From NCBI GenBank assembly GCA_002245135.1, contig NGBS01001167.1, forward strand, positions 1 through 64,000: a stretch of 64,000 bases of DNA, read 5' to 3'. Source of the DNA: Proteromonas lacertae. Taxonomy: Eukaryota > Sar > Bigyra > Opalinata > Proteromonadidae. Positions 23,901-36,339 of the stretch are shown here, in pieces. The notes under the pieces were generated by a model. The model did no database searches. It was given only the letters and a program-made list of their open reading frames with translations, and was not told the DNA's origin. The position numbers were made by a program, and so were the translations under genes. Each line of letters opens with the position of its first letter. Within the stretch, counting starts at the first letter, position 1.

Positions 23901-26900
23901 ATTGGAATGACAGTCACAGGAGCTGCTAGATTAGTTGATATGATAAACCAATTAGGAGTTGAAGTGATAGTTATTGAAGAAGCAGGAGAAGTGTTAGAAG
24001 CTCATACTTTAGCATTATTGTGCGAGTCATTGAAACATTTGATATTGATTGGAGATCATAAGCAATTAAGACCATCTGTAGTAAATTTCAATTTAGAAAA
24101 TAAATATCATTTAACAAGATCGTTATTTGAAAGATTAGTGCTGAATGGACTTGAAAAAGTGATGTTAAAAACACAAAGAAGAATGAGACCTGAAATATCT
24201 GAATTAATTAAATCTCCTTCATTATATCCTGATTTAGAAGATCATGAAAGTACATTAAATCGAAGTAATATTCGTGGCTTAGTCTATAATGTTTATTTCT
24301 TTGATCATACTGTTTTAGAACCTGAATTTGATCATAAAAGTGTAGAAAGTCACAGTAAAGTGAATAAGCATGAATGTGAAATGATAATTCATTTTATAAA
24401 GTATTTACTTCAAGTAGGATATAAGCCAGAACAGATAACAGTATTAAGTTTCTATTTAGGTCAATGCCAACTAATTAATGAAGAATGCTGTAAGTTATTA
24501 GGAAAAGAAACAACAAAGAAATTTAAAATAATTGCAGTTGATAATTTTCAAGGTGAAGAAAATGATATTATAATATTCAGTGCAGTTCGAAGTAATTTGA
24601 GAAATTCAATAGGATTTTGTAGAGTAGAAAATCGAGTAAATGTTGCTTTATCTCGAGCAAGAGATGGTTTATTTATGTTTGGTAATATGGATTGTTTAAT
24701 AAATGGAAGTCATAATCGAAGTGTATTTCCTGAAACAAATCTATGGGATTATATAAAAGAAACATTGACTAAAAGAAATATGATAGGAAATAGTTTGCCA
24801 TTAGTATGTCCAAATCATGATGATAGATTCTATTCTATCAAAACAGTGGAAGATTTTGATAAATACTGTCCAAATGGAACATGTGGAGAGATATGTAAAA
24901 GAAGAATGAAATGCGGACATAGTTGTAAATTGCCTTGCCATTTTGATGAATGTGAAGATCACTGTAAAGAAAACTGTCCAGCAAAATTATCATGTGGTCA
25001 TCAATGTAAAGGCAAATGTTATGAGTGTAAAAGTGGCCATATTCCTTGTTTAGAACCATGTGAAAAGATACTTGTTGGATGTGATCATAGATGTCAAAAC
25101 AAGTGTTATGAGGAATGTACAAAGATGTGTTTAGAAATGATTGATGTCACACTTCCATGTAATCATAATAAGAGAATCCATTGTTATGAAAAATCAGATT
25201 TGAATAAAGTAAAATGCGAAAATGTATTTTTGTTTATATGTTTTTATATTTGTTTAGGATTGTAATAGGCAAATGAATTGTAATCACAAATGTAAAGGCA
25301 AGTGTTTTGAATGTAAAAATGGTCATATTCCTTGTTCAGAACCATGTGAAAGAAATCTAATTAGATGTGGACATAGATGTCAAAACAAGTGTTATGAGGA
25401 ATGTACAAAGATGTGTTTAGAAATGATTGATGTCACACTTCCATGTAATCATAATAAGAGAATCCATTGTTATGAAAAATCAGATTTGAATAAAGTAAAA
25501 TGCGAAAATGTATTTTTGTTTATATGTTTTTATATTTGTTTAGGATTGTAATAGGCAAATGAATTGTAATCACAAATGTAGAGGAAAGTGTTTTGAATGT
25601 AAAAATGGTCATATTCCTTGTTCAGAGCCATGTGAAAGAAAATTGAAATGTGGACATAAATGTTATAACAAATGTTATGAAGAATGTACAAGTAAATGTA
25701 TGGAAATGATAGAAGTGACACTCCCATGCAATCATGAAAAGAGAATATATTGTTATGAAAGATTCAATTTGAATGAAATAAAATGTTATGTTAGACTTGA
25801 AATGCATTTATCATGTAATCATATTGCAGAATTTTATTGTTATGAAAGAGGAAACAGAAGTATATATGAATGTAAACATCCTTGTGGAAAACAATTAAAA
25901 TGTGGTCATATATGTAAAGGTTGTTGTTATAAATGTAGAGATGGTCATATACAATGTAAAGAGATAGTATCGAAGGAAATTGTTTGTGGACATACTAGAG
26001 AATATGAATGTAATATTCTTGCTAGTCAAGAAGGTATTTTAGGGGTATGTATTTATTATTATTTATATTATTAGTTTATTAAAAAATTCTTTGATGTATA
26101 TCGTTGTGAAAAACCTTGTTTGAAAAAATTTCCTTGTGGACACAATTGTCCAAACAAATGTTGCGAGAATTGTTCAAGTAAATGTCAACAGATTGAAATA
26201 GTTACTAAATCATGTGGACATTCATGCAGAGTAAAGTGCTATGAAAAGAGTGATGTATTAAATTCTCAATGTAATGTTTTGATAAGTAAGACTTTATCTT
26301 GTGGACATAGAATAGAATATCGTTGTTGTAAAAGAAATACCAGAGAAGAAATATTTTGTACAAATGGATGCGAAAGTAGATTAGAATGTGGACATTTATG
26401 TAGTGGTATTTGTGGTGATTGTATAGATAGTAACAAGCATAAAAAATGTAATAAACCGTGTGAAAGAATACTTCCATGTGGTCATAAATGCCAGAATAAA
26501 TGTGGTGAAGAATGTAATGTTAATTGTTGTGAGTTAATCACAACAATTCTTCCATGCAAACATAATAAAAAGATAAGATGCTACCAACAGTCTAACTTGA
26601 ATAATGTAAAATGCGACGAAGTAAATTACTATACATATCTATATTTATATAGAAATGTGAAAGAATACTTCCATGTGGTCATAAATGTCAGAATAGATGT
26701 GGTGAAGAATGTACAGAATTATGTAAAACAAAAATAAGAGTGAAACTTCCATGTCAACATACACAAGTAATATGTTGTTGTTACAAGGGGAATAACTTAA
26801 GAGATATAGAATGTAATGAGATAGTATATGTAAGATTGAAGTGTGGACATCCAGCTGCAGTAGAATGTAGTGAAAGAAGGATGATAGATAGAAGTAATTT

Positions 26901-27136
26901 TGTATAAATATTTTCAATAATTCTGCTTATAGGAATGCAAAGAAATGTGTTTAGTGGAATATCCATGTGGACATTACAAAAGAGTTATGTGTTGTGATAG
27001 AAAAGATACAAATATAAAATGTGAAGAAATAATAAATTTCATTCTACCTTGTGGTCATTCTAGAAGAATCATGTGTTTTGAAAAGAATGATACACATATA
27101 ATATGTGAAATGTGTAATAATGGAAGTGTACTTTAG
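20932..27136 (+). CDS. ZNFX1-like SF1 helicase with NFX1-type zinc-finger array
   Basis: ZNFX1-type proteins are RNA helicases linked to RNA surveillance, small-RNA inheritance and antiviral sensing. The order is an N-terminal PB1/ubiquitin-like segment (20932-21220), the ZNFX1 N-terminal region (IPTLEEIHSNEN, DYLTTHYLLFRADVLLPLQE), a split SF1 helicase (Walker A GPPGTGKTYV near 22758; CYTNHALDQFL; VIVIEEAGE; LIGDHKQLRPS; RMRPEI; TVLSFYLGQ; DNFQGEENDIII; VALSRARDGLF) and a long array of C-x-CGH-x-C NFX1 fingers to the stop. About a dozen short introns join it. Three oddities are reported separately: a one-base frame step near 21229, an intron without a GT donor near 23168-23212, and a 286-base tandem duplication in the finger array. 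The N-terminal PB1-like piece might instead be a small separate gene. Confidence 0.85.
23168..23212 (+). other. Candidate non-canonical intron in the ZNFX1-like gene
   Basis: The helicase frame hits TGA at 23172-23174 and resumes in a different phase after a normal acceptor ...TATATTAG at 23212, continuing into VYALDKKKSISKSEM. No GT donor exists at a position that restores frame. Removing 23168-23212 does restore it, which gives a TT...AG intron. The upstream text reads ATATCTTTTT and the interior carries TTCCTTAAT, resembling U12-type 5' and branch-site signals, but an ATATC donor at 23163 would not keep the frame. A point change in an ordinary GT donor is the simplest alternative. Confidence 0.4.
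25086..25580 (+). repeat. Tandem duplication of an exon-intron-exon block inside the zinc-finger array
   Basis: The block from 25086 to 25294 recurs 286 bases downstream at 25372-25580. As read here the 209 bases are identical, including a complete 34-nt intron (starts GTATTTTTGTTTATATG, ends GTTTAG) with its flanking coding sequence (LEMIDVTLPCNHNKRIHCYE). The next finger unit is clearly related but diverged. The copy adds one NFX1-type finger unit and one identical intron and keeps the frame. Confidence 0.9.
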
Positions 27137-27213
27137 TATTATTAATAATACACCATATATTTTAAGAAAGAAAAAATTGTTTAAAAATATATATCCGTTT
27201 TTATTTTCTTATT

Positions 27214-29544
27214 TTAAAAAAAATGACAACTATGCATAAATGAGATGGTGCCATTTTTCTTCTTATCATATAAACAATAATCAATATTATCATTTTCTTT
27301 CATGTAATTCTCCAAATAATCTGAATCGAATTTATTTCCTCTAATATCAAGCGTTTTTATTTTTCCATTTACATTCTTTAATCCATCTAACAAATATTTT
27401 AATCCAACTGAAGATAAACCCATTTCTATTACATATTAAATAATTAATAAAATACTTGAACAATTAATCTCATGAAAATGACTTAATAAATGTAAATGTG
27501 GAGATAATATTTTCATTCCTTCATCTCCTATTTTATTTTCATCTAAATAAAGTTGTTTAAGGTGCTTAAAAGAAGATAAATTGTTTATCAATATTTCTAT
27601 ACTTCGATAAGTTAGTTTATTACCTAATTAATAGAAAAATATCAAATTATACTACTCAAATCTAACTCATATATTGTTCTTAATTCATTTGATCTTAATG
27701 AAATGAATGATTTGATAAAATCATCATTAATCTCACACTTCCTTAGATTTATTGTATTATTTTTGATGTATTTTACTAATTCTGGAATGCTTCTATCAAT
27801 CAACAATTCTTTTCTTCCTTTAATATCAAATCTCACTTTTGAAATAGGAAATTTGGAGAATAAGGCTTTTAATCCTTTTGAATGAATATTATTTTTGTTA
27901 TTTTCGACAATTATATATTTCAGATTTGGATATTTATATAATTCTTCTGATAATAATATCATCGACTCATCATCTAAATTCATTCTCCTAAGATATAAAT
28001 AATTTCTATAAATCAATAAATGTAAATATGGTAGAAGCAATTTAAAGCCTATTGGACCAATTGGATTATCTATTTCAAAATAAATATAAATTTGAATAAA
28101 AAATACCAACAATATTAACATATTTCAAATTCATATATGGAATTGATTTGACAAATGATTCAACAAAATCAGAAGTTAGACTAAATAGTCTTATATCTAA
28201 TTCTTGAAGATTAGATAATTGTGAAAACAATGATCCAAATAAGGATTGATGTTGAATTGGGATAATATTACCTAATAATTTCTGATATGGATCTGTTAAT
28301 AAAAAATTGAGTTTTGTAGGTCTGATTAATTTCAATATTCTGAAGATATAATCAATTCCATATTCACATATACAAATATAGTTTGGATCAACTTTGATTA
28401 TATCTCCGTATCTTTCAATATAAAACATCATTTCATCTAAATAACATTTTCTTCCTTCTTTACATTGGTGATTAACATGAAATTTTAGTCTAGCTTTAAT
28501 TAAATAGTCTTTTATGAATAAGTTCATCATCACTAATATTGATAATATTCTTTCATTTGGCTTTTTATTGTAAGATTTTATAAAGAAATCTCTAATTTCT
28601 TCCCTTTTTTCACTTTCATAATAATACTCGAATGGAAATATTATTGGATATATAACAATCATATTATCACTATTATATAATATTTCTTTTCTTTCTCTAC
28701 ATATCATTAAACAATCTTCATCATCTTTCAACATTTCACTCACTTTTATCATTTCTTTTCTTAACTCTTTCATACTCATTCTTTCTTTCAATCATCACTT
28801 TCAACATTCTTCTTATCATTTCTTTCATTTTCTTGTTACTTTTTCTTTTAAAACTGTATTTACATCTCACAATATTCTCTTTTGTTTTATTCATATTATC
28901 ATTTTCATTAAATGGTAATTTCTTACAATTCATTTCATATAATATACAACCAATTGACCAAATTACACTTCTCTCATTATATTCTAATCCACTCAACTCT
29001 TCTGGGCTTTTAAAACAAACATCATACACTCTAGCATCTTCATCTTTTCTCAAAGTGTTTAAGAATAAATCACATATATTAATTCTATCATCTTCTTCAT
29101 ATACTATGTTACTACTCTTCAAATTACCTACCACTGCATTATATCCACTCAACATCAACAACATATCACATACACTACATATAATACTGCAAATATCACT
29201 TTGTGTAAAGGATTTACTATGAATCATTATTTCTAAGTCTTTTTCGTAATATTCTCTTGATATTATCATATATTCACCATTGTTACTCCATTCATATATT
29301 CTATAAGGATAAATAAACGACGAACAACTTTCACACAACAATGACTTATTCTCATTGAATTCTAATATCTTCTTTTCTTTTATTTCTGGTATTTTTATAA
29401 TCTTAATTGCATAAATACACTCTTTATGTCCTACAACTAAATCTACTTCACAAACACTTCTTTCTACTCTGTTTATTATCTATTATATATAGAATAATAG
29501 ATTCATACATTAAATTTCGATAAAATATTATCAACAATATTCAT
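27214..29544 (-). CDS. Kinase-like domain fused to RNI-type leucine-rich repeats (degenerate kinase)
   Basis: The start ATG at 29544 gives MNIVDNILSKFN and a short intron. A kinase N-lobe follows with the VAIK-type lysine in CIYAIKIIK. The catalytic loop reads VVGNLKSSNIV, so the HRD aspartate is replaced by Asn, and the DFG position reads CDLF. SPEELSG and VIWSIGCILYEM match subdomains VIII and IX. A one-base frame step near 28790 separates the last kinase helix (MLKVM...) from KERMSMKELRKEM, its expected continuation. The second half is leucine-rich repeats (YLDENKIGDEGMKILSPHL type), broken by introns near 28100, 27640 and 27440. It is a paralogue in design of the gene at 38994-41094. It is probably a pseudokinase or signalling scaffold; if the frame step is real it may be a pseudogene. 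Confidence 0.65.
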
Positions 29545-29671
29545 TTCTAAAGATTTTATATTTTGGTGTTTTCTTTTTATCAAAAATTTTCGTAATTACA
29601 TTAAACCCAAATTATTAAAAAATCTGTTTAAACTAAACCAAATAAGCAATAAAAATAATAACAACGTTTTT

Positions 29672-31058
29672 TTATTCCTTCTTTTTATTAAATCGCTTTT
29701 TTTTCAGAATTTGACTCTTTCTCTTCAATCTTTCTTCTTTCAATTTAATCAACTCTACCTCATTCATTACTATTTGTTGTTGTTTTTCATCACTTATATC
29801 ATTACATTTATCAGGTAATTTTTCGGATTGTGATATTTCTTCTTTCAAATTATCTCTCTCATTTAACTGTTGTTGTGGAATTTCTTTCACATCTTTCTCT
29901 TCTTTTATTACCTCTTCTTCTTTCATTTTCCCTTCATCTTTCACTTCATCTTTTATTTTCTCATTTTTCATATCTTTTGATTCTTGTTGAGAAACATTGC
30001 ACAACTGTGATTGTTGATTATTATTAGTAGTAGTAGCCAAAATAGCAGTTGGTTTTTGTTGCATCATCTGAGCTTGTATATTCGAATTACATCTTCTAAT
30101 CTTCAAATTACACAATAAACAGATTTGAGATAATGTATAGTGATATGATAAATACCTAATATAACAAATAGGATGATAACCATTCTTACAATAGAAACAA
30201 TTGATTAAATTAATCTTATTATTATTATTATTATTATTGATACTGTTATTGTTATTGTTGAATTGTAAAGAATTATTATCGATTGAAATATATGGTTTTA
30301 ACCTCATTATATTTCCTGCTGTTATAATATTTTCATCAAGACAACAATTAAAACATACAAATTCTTCTGTATTATCTTTCTCATTGACTAATTTGAATAA
30401 ATATCCAATGAATGTCATATTATTACATTTTTGACATTGAATTGATGTATTATTGTTATAATATTGTATTAACAATTGAACAAGTGGATTATCTTTGTTC
30501 AATTCTTTTGGACGAAATTGTTGTGATAGAAATGGAGGAATTGATGGATTAAAAAAGTTATTTTGGTATAAAAGATTAATATTCTGAGATGAAGTTGATT
30601 GAAGAGGGATTTGAGAAGGCATTTGCGTTTCTTGTGGAATTTTCGTTGGAACATTAATATTTGGACCTGAATTAAGAATTAAATGATTGGCAGGAGGAAT
30701 ATAAGGTACAATAGGGTGATAGGTTGGATGAAATGGTAACTGTTCTTTTAAACGTTGAGAATATGTAATTTTTGCTAATCTGCGTTTTTCTTCAACACAT
30801 TCAATACACTCTGGTTTGGCTATAGGATAATTATAATTGAAAATATCAGAAGATAGAATCGTTAATTTCTTTGGTATAGTAGGCTGAATATGGTATAAAT
30901 TCCTGCCTTACCCTAACAGTAGGACTCCTATCTCTTTCATTAACATTACGATTGTTTGCTTCTACTTTTGAATTTTCAACATATACAGATGCCACATCAC
31001 ACAAATCAAAAATATCTAACAGTGGATTATCTTCTGTCTCTTTCTGTTCATTTTGCAT
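29672..31058 (-). CDS. Uncharacterised protein with a PHD-like Cys-rich finger and Asn/Gln-rich tail
   Basis: Two exons (intron near 30888-30914) give about 450 residues. An early CIECVEEKRRLAK segment is followed by a Pro-rich linker. Then come two Cys-rich parts: CQKCNNMTFIGYLF...CFNCC and CFYCKNGYHPICYIRYL...CLLC. The second has the C-x2-C...H-P-x-C...C-x2-C spacing of a PHD or related treble-clef finger. The C-terminal third is Glu/Gln/Lys-rich and ends with basic clusters (KRKSQILKKKRFNKKK) that look like a nuclear localisation signal. A chromatin or transcription role is possible, but I recognise no family. It is divergent with the TBC gene across about 465 bases. Confidence 0.6.
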
Positions 31059-31115
31059 TTATAAAGAATTAAGAGAATTGATTGGGTGTCAAAATAGATT
31101 TACTGAAATAGCTTG

Positions 31116-31121
31116 GCTTGA
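31116..31121. promoter_or_regulatory. GCTTGA hexamer upstream of the finger-protein gene
   Basis: GCTTGA (within GCTTGGCTTGA, a partial direct repeat) lies 58 bases upstream of the minus-strand ATG at 31058. In that gene's orientation it reads TCAAGC. Confidence 0.35.
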
Positions 31122-31484
31122 TGTTTATTTTTTTTTTGAGTTTTTGAGTGATGTCTATATTAAATCCACAAATATTCATTATATTTTGATTATGTTCATA
31201 TTTTCTCTTCATTATATTCTTGAAAACGGTTATTTGCTATTTTTTTAATCCTTCTACAAAACTAGAATATAGAATGTAATTATGAAATTGTTAGAAAAAA
31301 TGAAATGAGATTTCATTATTTAATATTCTGGTAAGCAATTTTGATAATTACCCACTATTCTGTTACATATTTCTGTTTTATATAACGCTTTTGATATTTC
31401 TTACAAAATTTTGACAATACTGCACTTAACAAAAGAGCAAGTTTTACAATTTATAATTTTTGTTTAAATAGTCAGTTTATTGTT

Positions 31485-31490
31485 TCAAGC
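31485..31490. promoter_or_regulatory. TCAAGC hexamer upstream of the TBC gene
   Basis: TCAAGC lies 34 bases before the ATG at 31524, in the same orientation as the gene. Confidence 0.35.
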
Positions 31491-31523
31491 TTTACATTTG
31501 ATATTTTTTATAAATTTAATTAA

Positions 31524-32499
31524 ATGGGAAAAGACGGTTTAGCTGGTACAATCTTTGCTGTAGGTGCAGCAGCTGTAATTGGTATAGGCGCTTTAGCTGG
31601 TTATGTAGGAGCAAAAGTCCAAAAGAAGGCAAATAAGTATAATGTGAATATTTAATATTTAGAGACAAGAAATTGGAAAGACAAATATCAGATCAAGGTA
31701 TATCTGAGGAGTCAAGACTAGCCTTCTGGTTCGAATCTTCTAAATCAAATCTACAAGATCCCAACTACAGAGACTTTATAGATTTGTATTATAACCATAT
31801 TTTAATTTTTATAGAGATGTTTCAGATGAAATAGCTCACCAAATTCAAATTGATGTTGAAAGAACCTTAAACTATTCTTCGCACGAAGTAGATAAAGAAG
31901 TCTTGACACGTGTGCTAAGAGCAATAGCAGTAGCCTGTCCATCAGTTAGTTATGTTCAAGGAATGAACTATATTTGTGCATTCTTACTAACAAAATGTGG
32001 TGAAGAGGAATGTTTCGTATTAATGTATCGATTAATAACAAATAAAAGATATTGTTTAAACAATCTATTTAAAGAATCTTTACCGCATATTGATGTATTA
32101 TCAAAACAGTTTTACAAAGCATTAAAACACGTTGATCCTGCAGTATATAATCATTTAAGGGATAATAACTGCAATATTGCAATAGCAATCCTTGTAAAAC
32201 ACTGGTTGACATTATTTACACAAACATTCCTATTAAAAGATGAAGAAAGAGATAAATTATGGGATTTATTCTTTGTACAAGGATGGATACCGTTAATTAG
32301 ATTATCAGGTTTGGTGTTGGTACGTAACAGAGATGTAGTGTTAGCATCTGATGAGAATGAGTTAATTGGCGTTTTATATGCCATTTATTCACCAGAAAGT
32401 TGTACAGGTGAAGAGTTTATTTCTGATTTAAGATCATTTTCTGTTCCTATAGAATTTCAAGATATGTGGAATAATGTTGTTGAGGCTGTTAAAGCTTAG
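31524..32499 (+). CDS. TBC-domain Rab GTPase-activating protein with N-terminal membrane-like segment
   Basis: TBC proteins stimulate GTP hydrolysis by Rab GTPases. Three exons encode about 306 residues. Residues 4-32 are Gly/Ala-rich and hydrophobic, reading like a glycine-zipper membrane span (TIFAVGAAAVIGIGALAGYV), followed by a basic KVQKKANKRDKKLERQ. The TBC core has the arginine finger in IQIDVERTLNYSSHEV (I-x-x-D-x-x-R-T) and the glutamine finger in SYVQGMNYICAFLL. FFVQGWIPLIRLSGLVLVR-like text matches the later TBC motif. Both catalytic fingers are present, so it should be active. The span suggests tethering to an organelle, which is unusual for a small TBC protein. Introns lie near 31636-31661 and 31786-31814. 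Confidence 0.85.
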
Positions 32500-32793
32500 A
32501 GATGTATTGGAAATATATATTTTATCATATTGTTTTTTTATTACGTATATGTTTTTAATTATGTTGTTTTTTTGTGAATTATATGAAAATATTGTAGTGA
32601 TCAAATAAATGAATGATATTTTACACGCTAATTTTAAACTAGCATTATTGTCGATTAGTTTTTGAACAATTACAATAATGACCGTCAGAAGCTTGAATTT
32701 TTACCTTCTTTCATTTTTGTTATTTCTTATTAAGGGCACAAATTGTAAACTTGCTGCTCCTATTAGATTTTATTGCTGATATAATTTAGTTCA

Positions 32794-33776
32794 ATGGATG
32801 ATGATGATAATGAGGAGTTTTCATTTAGTACATCATTCCTTATAATAATCACTAGAATACTTTATTTCAGGTGGTTTTGCAGGATTGATTGCAGAAAGCA
32901 CAATATATCCCATCGATACTGTAAATACTAGAGCCAAAATGCAATTGTCAAAAATAAGAGAGTCTACATTTCGTATTTTGATGAGAATGTATAAAACTGG
33001 TATATATTACATGATTGTTATGTGATAGAGGGAATGAAATGCTTCTTCTATGGATATAGTGCATTACCAATTTGTTCCTTACCACAATATGCTTTATATT
33101 TTGGTGTATATGAGACTCTTAAGTCAGTGGGACTAAAATTCTTCCCTGAAAATAAGAAAATTACTTACTTTACATGTGGTACACTTGCAGAATTAATAAT
33201 AGCATTTTATACAGTTCCATTCGAAGTAGTAAAAAAGAGAATGCAAATGGGTAAAATAAGAACCTTTGAAGATGGCTGGTTAAATACACAACCAATGTAT
33301 AAGAATGGACCACATGCTTTATACACAATATTTAAATATGAAGGTTTTAAAGGGTTATACAGTGGTTTTAAATGTTGTATATTATCTGAAACTATATTTT
33401 CTGCATTTCAATTTCTGTTTTATGAATCATTTAAAAATAAATATATGAGTTATACTAGAAGAGAAGTAACTGTATATATATATATATATATATATATATT
33501 AATAAATAGGGAACTTCAACCTTGATAATGGGAGGTGTAGCTGGTGTTTTAGGTTCAGTTATATCAAATCCATTTGACACAGCATCAGCAAGGTTAATGA
33601 CAATGTCTTCTACTTATCATAATTTATGGGGTACGTTTAAATTATTGATTAAAAGAGAAGGTTTTATGAGTTTATTCAGTGGAACATTACCTCGTGCAAT
33701 TTCATATTTTCCTTTATCTGGTTTGACATTTTTTGCTTATGAAGAGATTAATCGTTTAATAGATAAGTTTACATAA
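32794..33776 (+). CDS. Mitochondrial carrier family protein (SLC25), SAM-carrier-like
   Basis: SLC25 carriers are six-span, three-repeat transporters of the inner mitochondrial membrane. Four exons give about 295 residues with three signature repeats: GGFAGLIAESTIYPIDTVNT, FYTVPFEVVKKRMQM and SNPFDTASARLM. The Px[DE] residues are present in all three, although the basic partner is altered in the first (N) and third (A). Repeat ends show GFKGLYSG and GFMSLFSG. The overall motif set recalls the S-adenosylmethionine/mitoferrin branch, but the substrate cannot be fixed by eye. The third intron (about 33472-33510) is almost pure TA repeat. It lies on the same strand as, and downstream of, the TBC gene. 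Confidence 0.85.
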
Positions 33777-33937
33777 TAATAAGTAGTAGTTTTGTAAGTG
33801 CTTTAGATTAAGATTTTTATAATGAATTTAGTTTATTTTTTTGATGTGTTGTTTTTTAAGTTTTATGAGAAAATTAAAAAATAAAATAAAAGATAGAAAA
33901 ACACACAAAATATTAAAATAAAAAAAAATGTCAAACA

Positions 33938-36268
33938 CTAATCCTTTTTATTCATTTTCTGTTTTTTATTCTTTGTTTTATTTTCATTTAAAGATTGGCT
34001 TACTTTACGCTTTACAGTTTGAGCTAAGAATTCCAATTCCTTTTTCTGTGAAATTTCTTTATTCTTTTTATTCATATTATCATCCTTCTTATCATCATCA
34101 TCATCTTTGTTATTATTATGTCTTTTCTTATGAACTTCTTCCACCAATCTCTTCATATTTTCTGTTGCTTTAAAATGAGGATCTGTTGGATCAATATGAT
34201 ATTCAGATGATTTATATAAACCAGCAAATCTTGGATCTGATGTATCAATTTCAAATCCTTCCTGTAAATGAAATTCATCAGTGTGCTTTCTTATCTTATT
34301 CTTTTTCTTTTGATCAACTATCAATATATCATTCATATCATAATTCTTATTATCATCATCACTTTCATCCATCAACAACTCTAATTTTGCTTTACTCTTC
34401 TTTTCTTCTTCAGTTTCTGGTTTTTTAGTTATTTTCTTCTTCCTTGATTTCTTTGATTCTGATTGGTTATTGTGTAATTCATTTTCTTCTTCATTTTCTT
34501 TATTTCTTATTTCATCTATTTTTGACCAATCAAAGAATTCATCATCTGGATCAATTGTAGATGATATATCTTTATTTTTATTCTGTTTTTCTTCTTCCTT
34601 TTGCTTTCTTCTTTCTTTTCTTGTTAATTTTCTCTTTTCTAAGTATTTATCATATATACTTTTATCTTTATCTTCAAATTTACTCTTTATTTTATCTTCT
34701 ATCTTCTTGGATAAAGATGGAACAAATTTTATTTCTTTTTTTCCACTCTCTTCTTCATCATTATCACCTACATCTTTTTTATTATCATTGCCTTCTTCAT
34801 CTTCATCATCACTATCATCATAGTTTTTATGAATATCTTTCAATAGTGAAGCATATTTACTTTTTTTCTCTTCAATATCACTTTCATCTGATGATGAGTC
34901 ACTACCAATATAATTTGAAAAATCATTCTCTATATCTTGAAGATTCATATTTCCCCATTTTAATAATACTTTTTTTTTCTATTTCAATAAATAAATATAA
35001 ATAATAATAATAATATATATATATACTTCTTCATCTTCCTCATCCCATGTCAACTTCACTTTAGTATGTTCCAATGCAGATGTAGTAAAATCAATAGGTT
35101 CATAATTCTCTGGAACATCAGTTGTTTTATCTTTAATTTCTCTATCATCAAATGATATATCATCAGGGATATATCTCATATCAAATATATTACCACTTTG
35201 CAAATATTCAAATCCATCACATTGATCATAAATACTACTGGAGGCTTCTAATGAATTACATTCAACTACAGCGAAATAATATTTTAATCTTTGTTTTTCA
35301 TATTTTCTTAGTTTGATATTTTCATGTTTTTGTGCTTCTTCTGGATTTTCTAACTCTTCAATATCTTTATCAAAGTCTAATTCTTCATCGCTTTCATCAT
35401 CATCATCATCATCACTATCTTCGCTGTTTTTATGCTTTTTAGTATTATCATCTTTCAAATCATTTGGATTTTCATATACGATTTTACCTTCAGGTCCATA
35501 TTCATTCTCTTCTTTCTATATAACAAATAAATTATAAATTATAAAATAATAAAAATACAATTTTTTTAATTCCATAATCGGATGGATAGATTGTTACTGA
35601 TTTTATATCTCCTCTTTTACAAAACGAATTTAATACTGCAAATATATCAACTGCTCTAATATGATCCCAATCTAAATTAACTAATCCAATTCTTAGTGTT
35701 ACATCTCCCATTGGTATTTCTTCTCTTTCATCATCTTCTTCCTCCTCTTCTTCTTCTTCTTCACTTATTTCTTCCTTCTTATTCTTCTTCTTTATTTTCT
35801 GTTTATCATCCTGTTGATTATCCTTTTCATTTTCATCATCTTCTTCTTCACTACTACTTTCTGATGAACTTGATTCTGATAGAGATACTTCACCTCTTGC
35901 TAATCTGTTTAATCTTTCTAATTTATCTTCAGTAGTATTTGATTTTGGATTTCCATCATTGTCATCATCAACATAATAAAGATCTGTCAATCTTTCTTTT
36001 CTAGATTTCTTATTTTTTCTTCCATATTGATCAACTGGTGCTTCATCTTCAATTTCAAAATCCTTATCAAACATTTTCTGGAATCTTTTGTCAATTTTCA
36101 CTTTTACTTGCTTCTTTTGAACTTTTTTAAATCTCTATTACAATAATAAATGGTATTATATACATGATCTGTGTGGACTGAGGCAAAACGAGGATCATCC
36201 AAATCATTTACCTGTTGTTGATCTTGTTTCTTTGTTTTCTTTGATTGTTTATCCTTTTTGTTATTCAT
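33938..36268 (-). CDS. ESF1: ESF1 homologue, nucleolar pre-rRNA processing factor
   Basis: ESF1 is needed for 18S rRNA maturation in the nucleolus. Four exons encode about 730 residues. Conserved blocks run in family order: DDPRFASVHTDH near the N-terminus, VKVKIDKRFQKMF, the NUC153/RRM-like core (RIGLVNLDWDHIRAVDIFAV; SVTIYPSDYG; RLKYYFAVVECNS; YDQCDGFEY; DMRYIPDDISFDDR; KVKLTWDEEDEE), and the C-terminal DTSDPRFAGLYKSSEYHIDP followed by DPHFKATENMKRLVEE. Long Glu/Asp/Ser/Lys runs separate the blocks, as is usual for ESF1. Introns are near 36138-36166, 35520-35562 and 34981-35026. Its start lies 71 bases from the divergent acyl-CoA dehydrogenase start, with GCTTGA between. Confidence 0.92.
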
Positions 36269-36290
36269 AAAACCAAGAAATGTAATAAAA

Positions 36291-36296
36291 GCTTGA
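36291..36296. promoter_or_regulatory. GCTTGA hexamer in the ESF1 / acyl-CoA dehydrogenase divergent promoter
   Basis: GCTTGA lies 23 bases upstream of the minus-strand ESF1 start and 44 bases upstream of the plus-strand start at 36340, within only 71 bases of intergenic DNA. Confidence 0.35.
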
Positions 36297-36339
36297 TTCT
36301 AGTTTGACTATTTTTTTTGCATTTTTATCAAAATCCCAA

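Larger units (their letters stand above)
31059..31523. other. Divergent intergenic region between the finger protein and the TBC gene
   Basis: About 465 AT-rich bases without a supported gene. GCTTGA at 31116-31121 and TCAAGC at 31485-31490 sit near the two outward starts. The plus-strand frame at 30952-31248 overlaps the 5' end of the finger gene and is not supported. Confidence 0.5.

Noticed and set aside
27214-29544. Bacterial-style immune or toxin system in the kinase-LRR genes
   Set aside because: Eukaryotic kinase motifs, short introns and RNI-type LRRs argue for a host signalling family; no toxin or nuclease domain is present.
31720-31745. GGTTCGAATC resembling a tRNA T-loop
   Set aside because: It lies in frame inside the TBC coding region, with no acceptor stem or anticodon arm around it.
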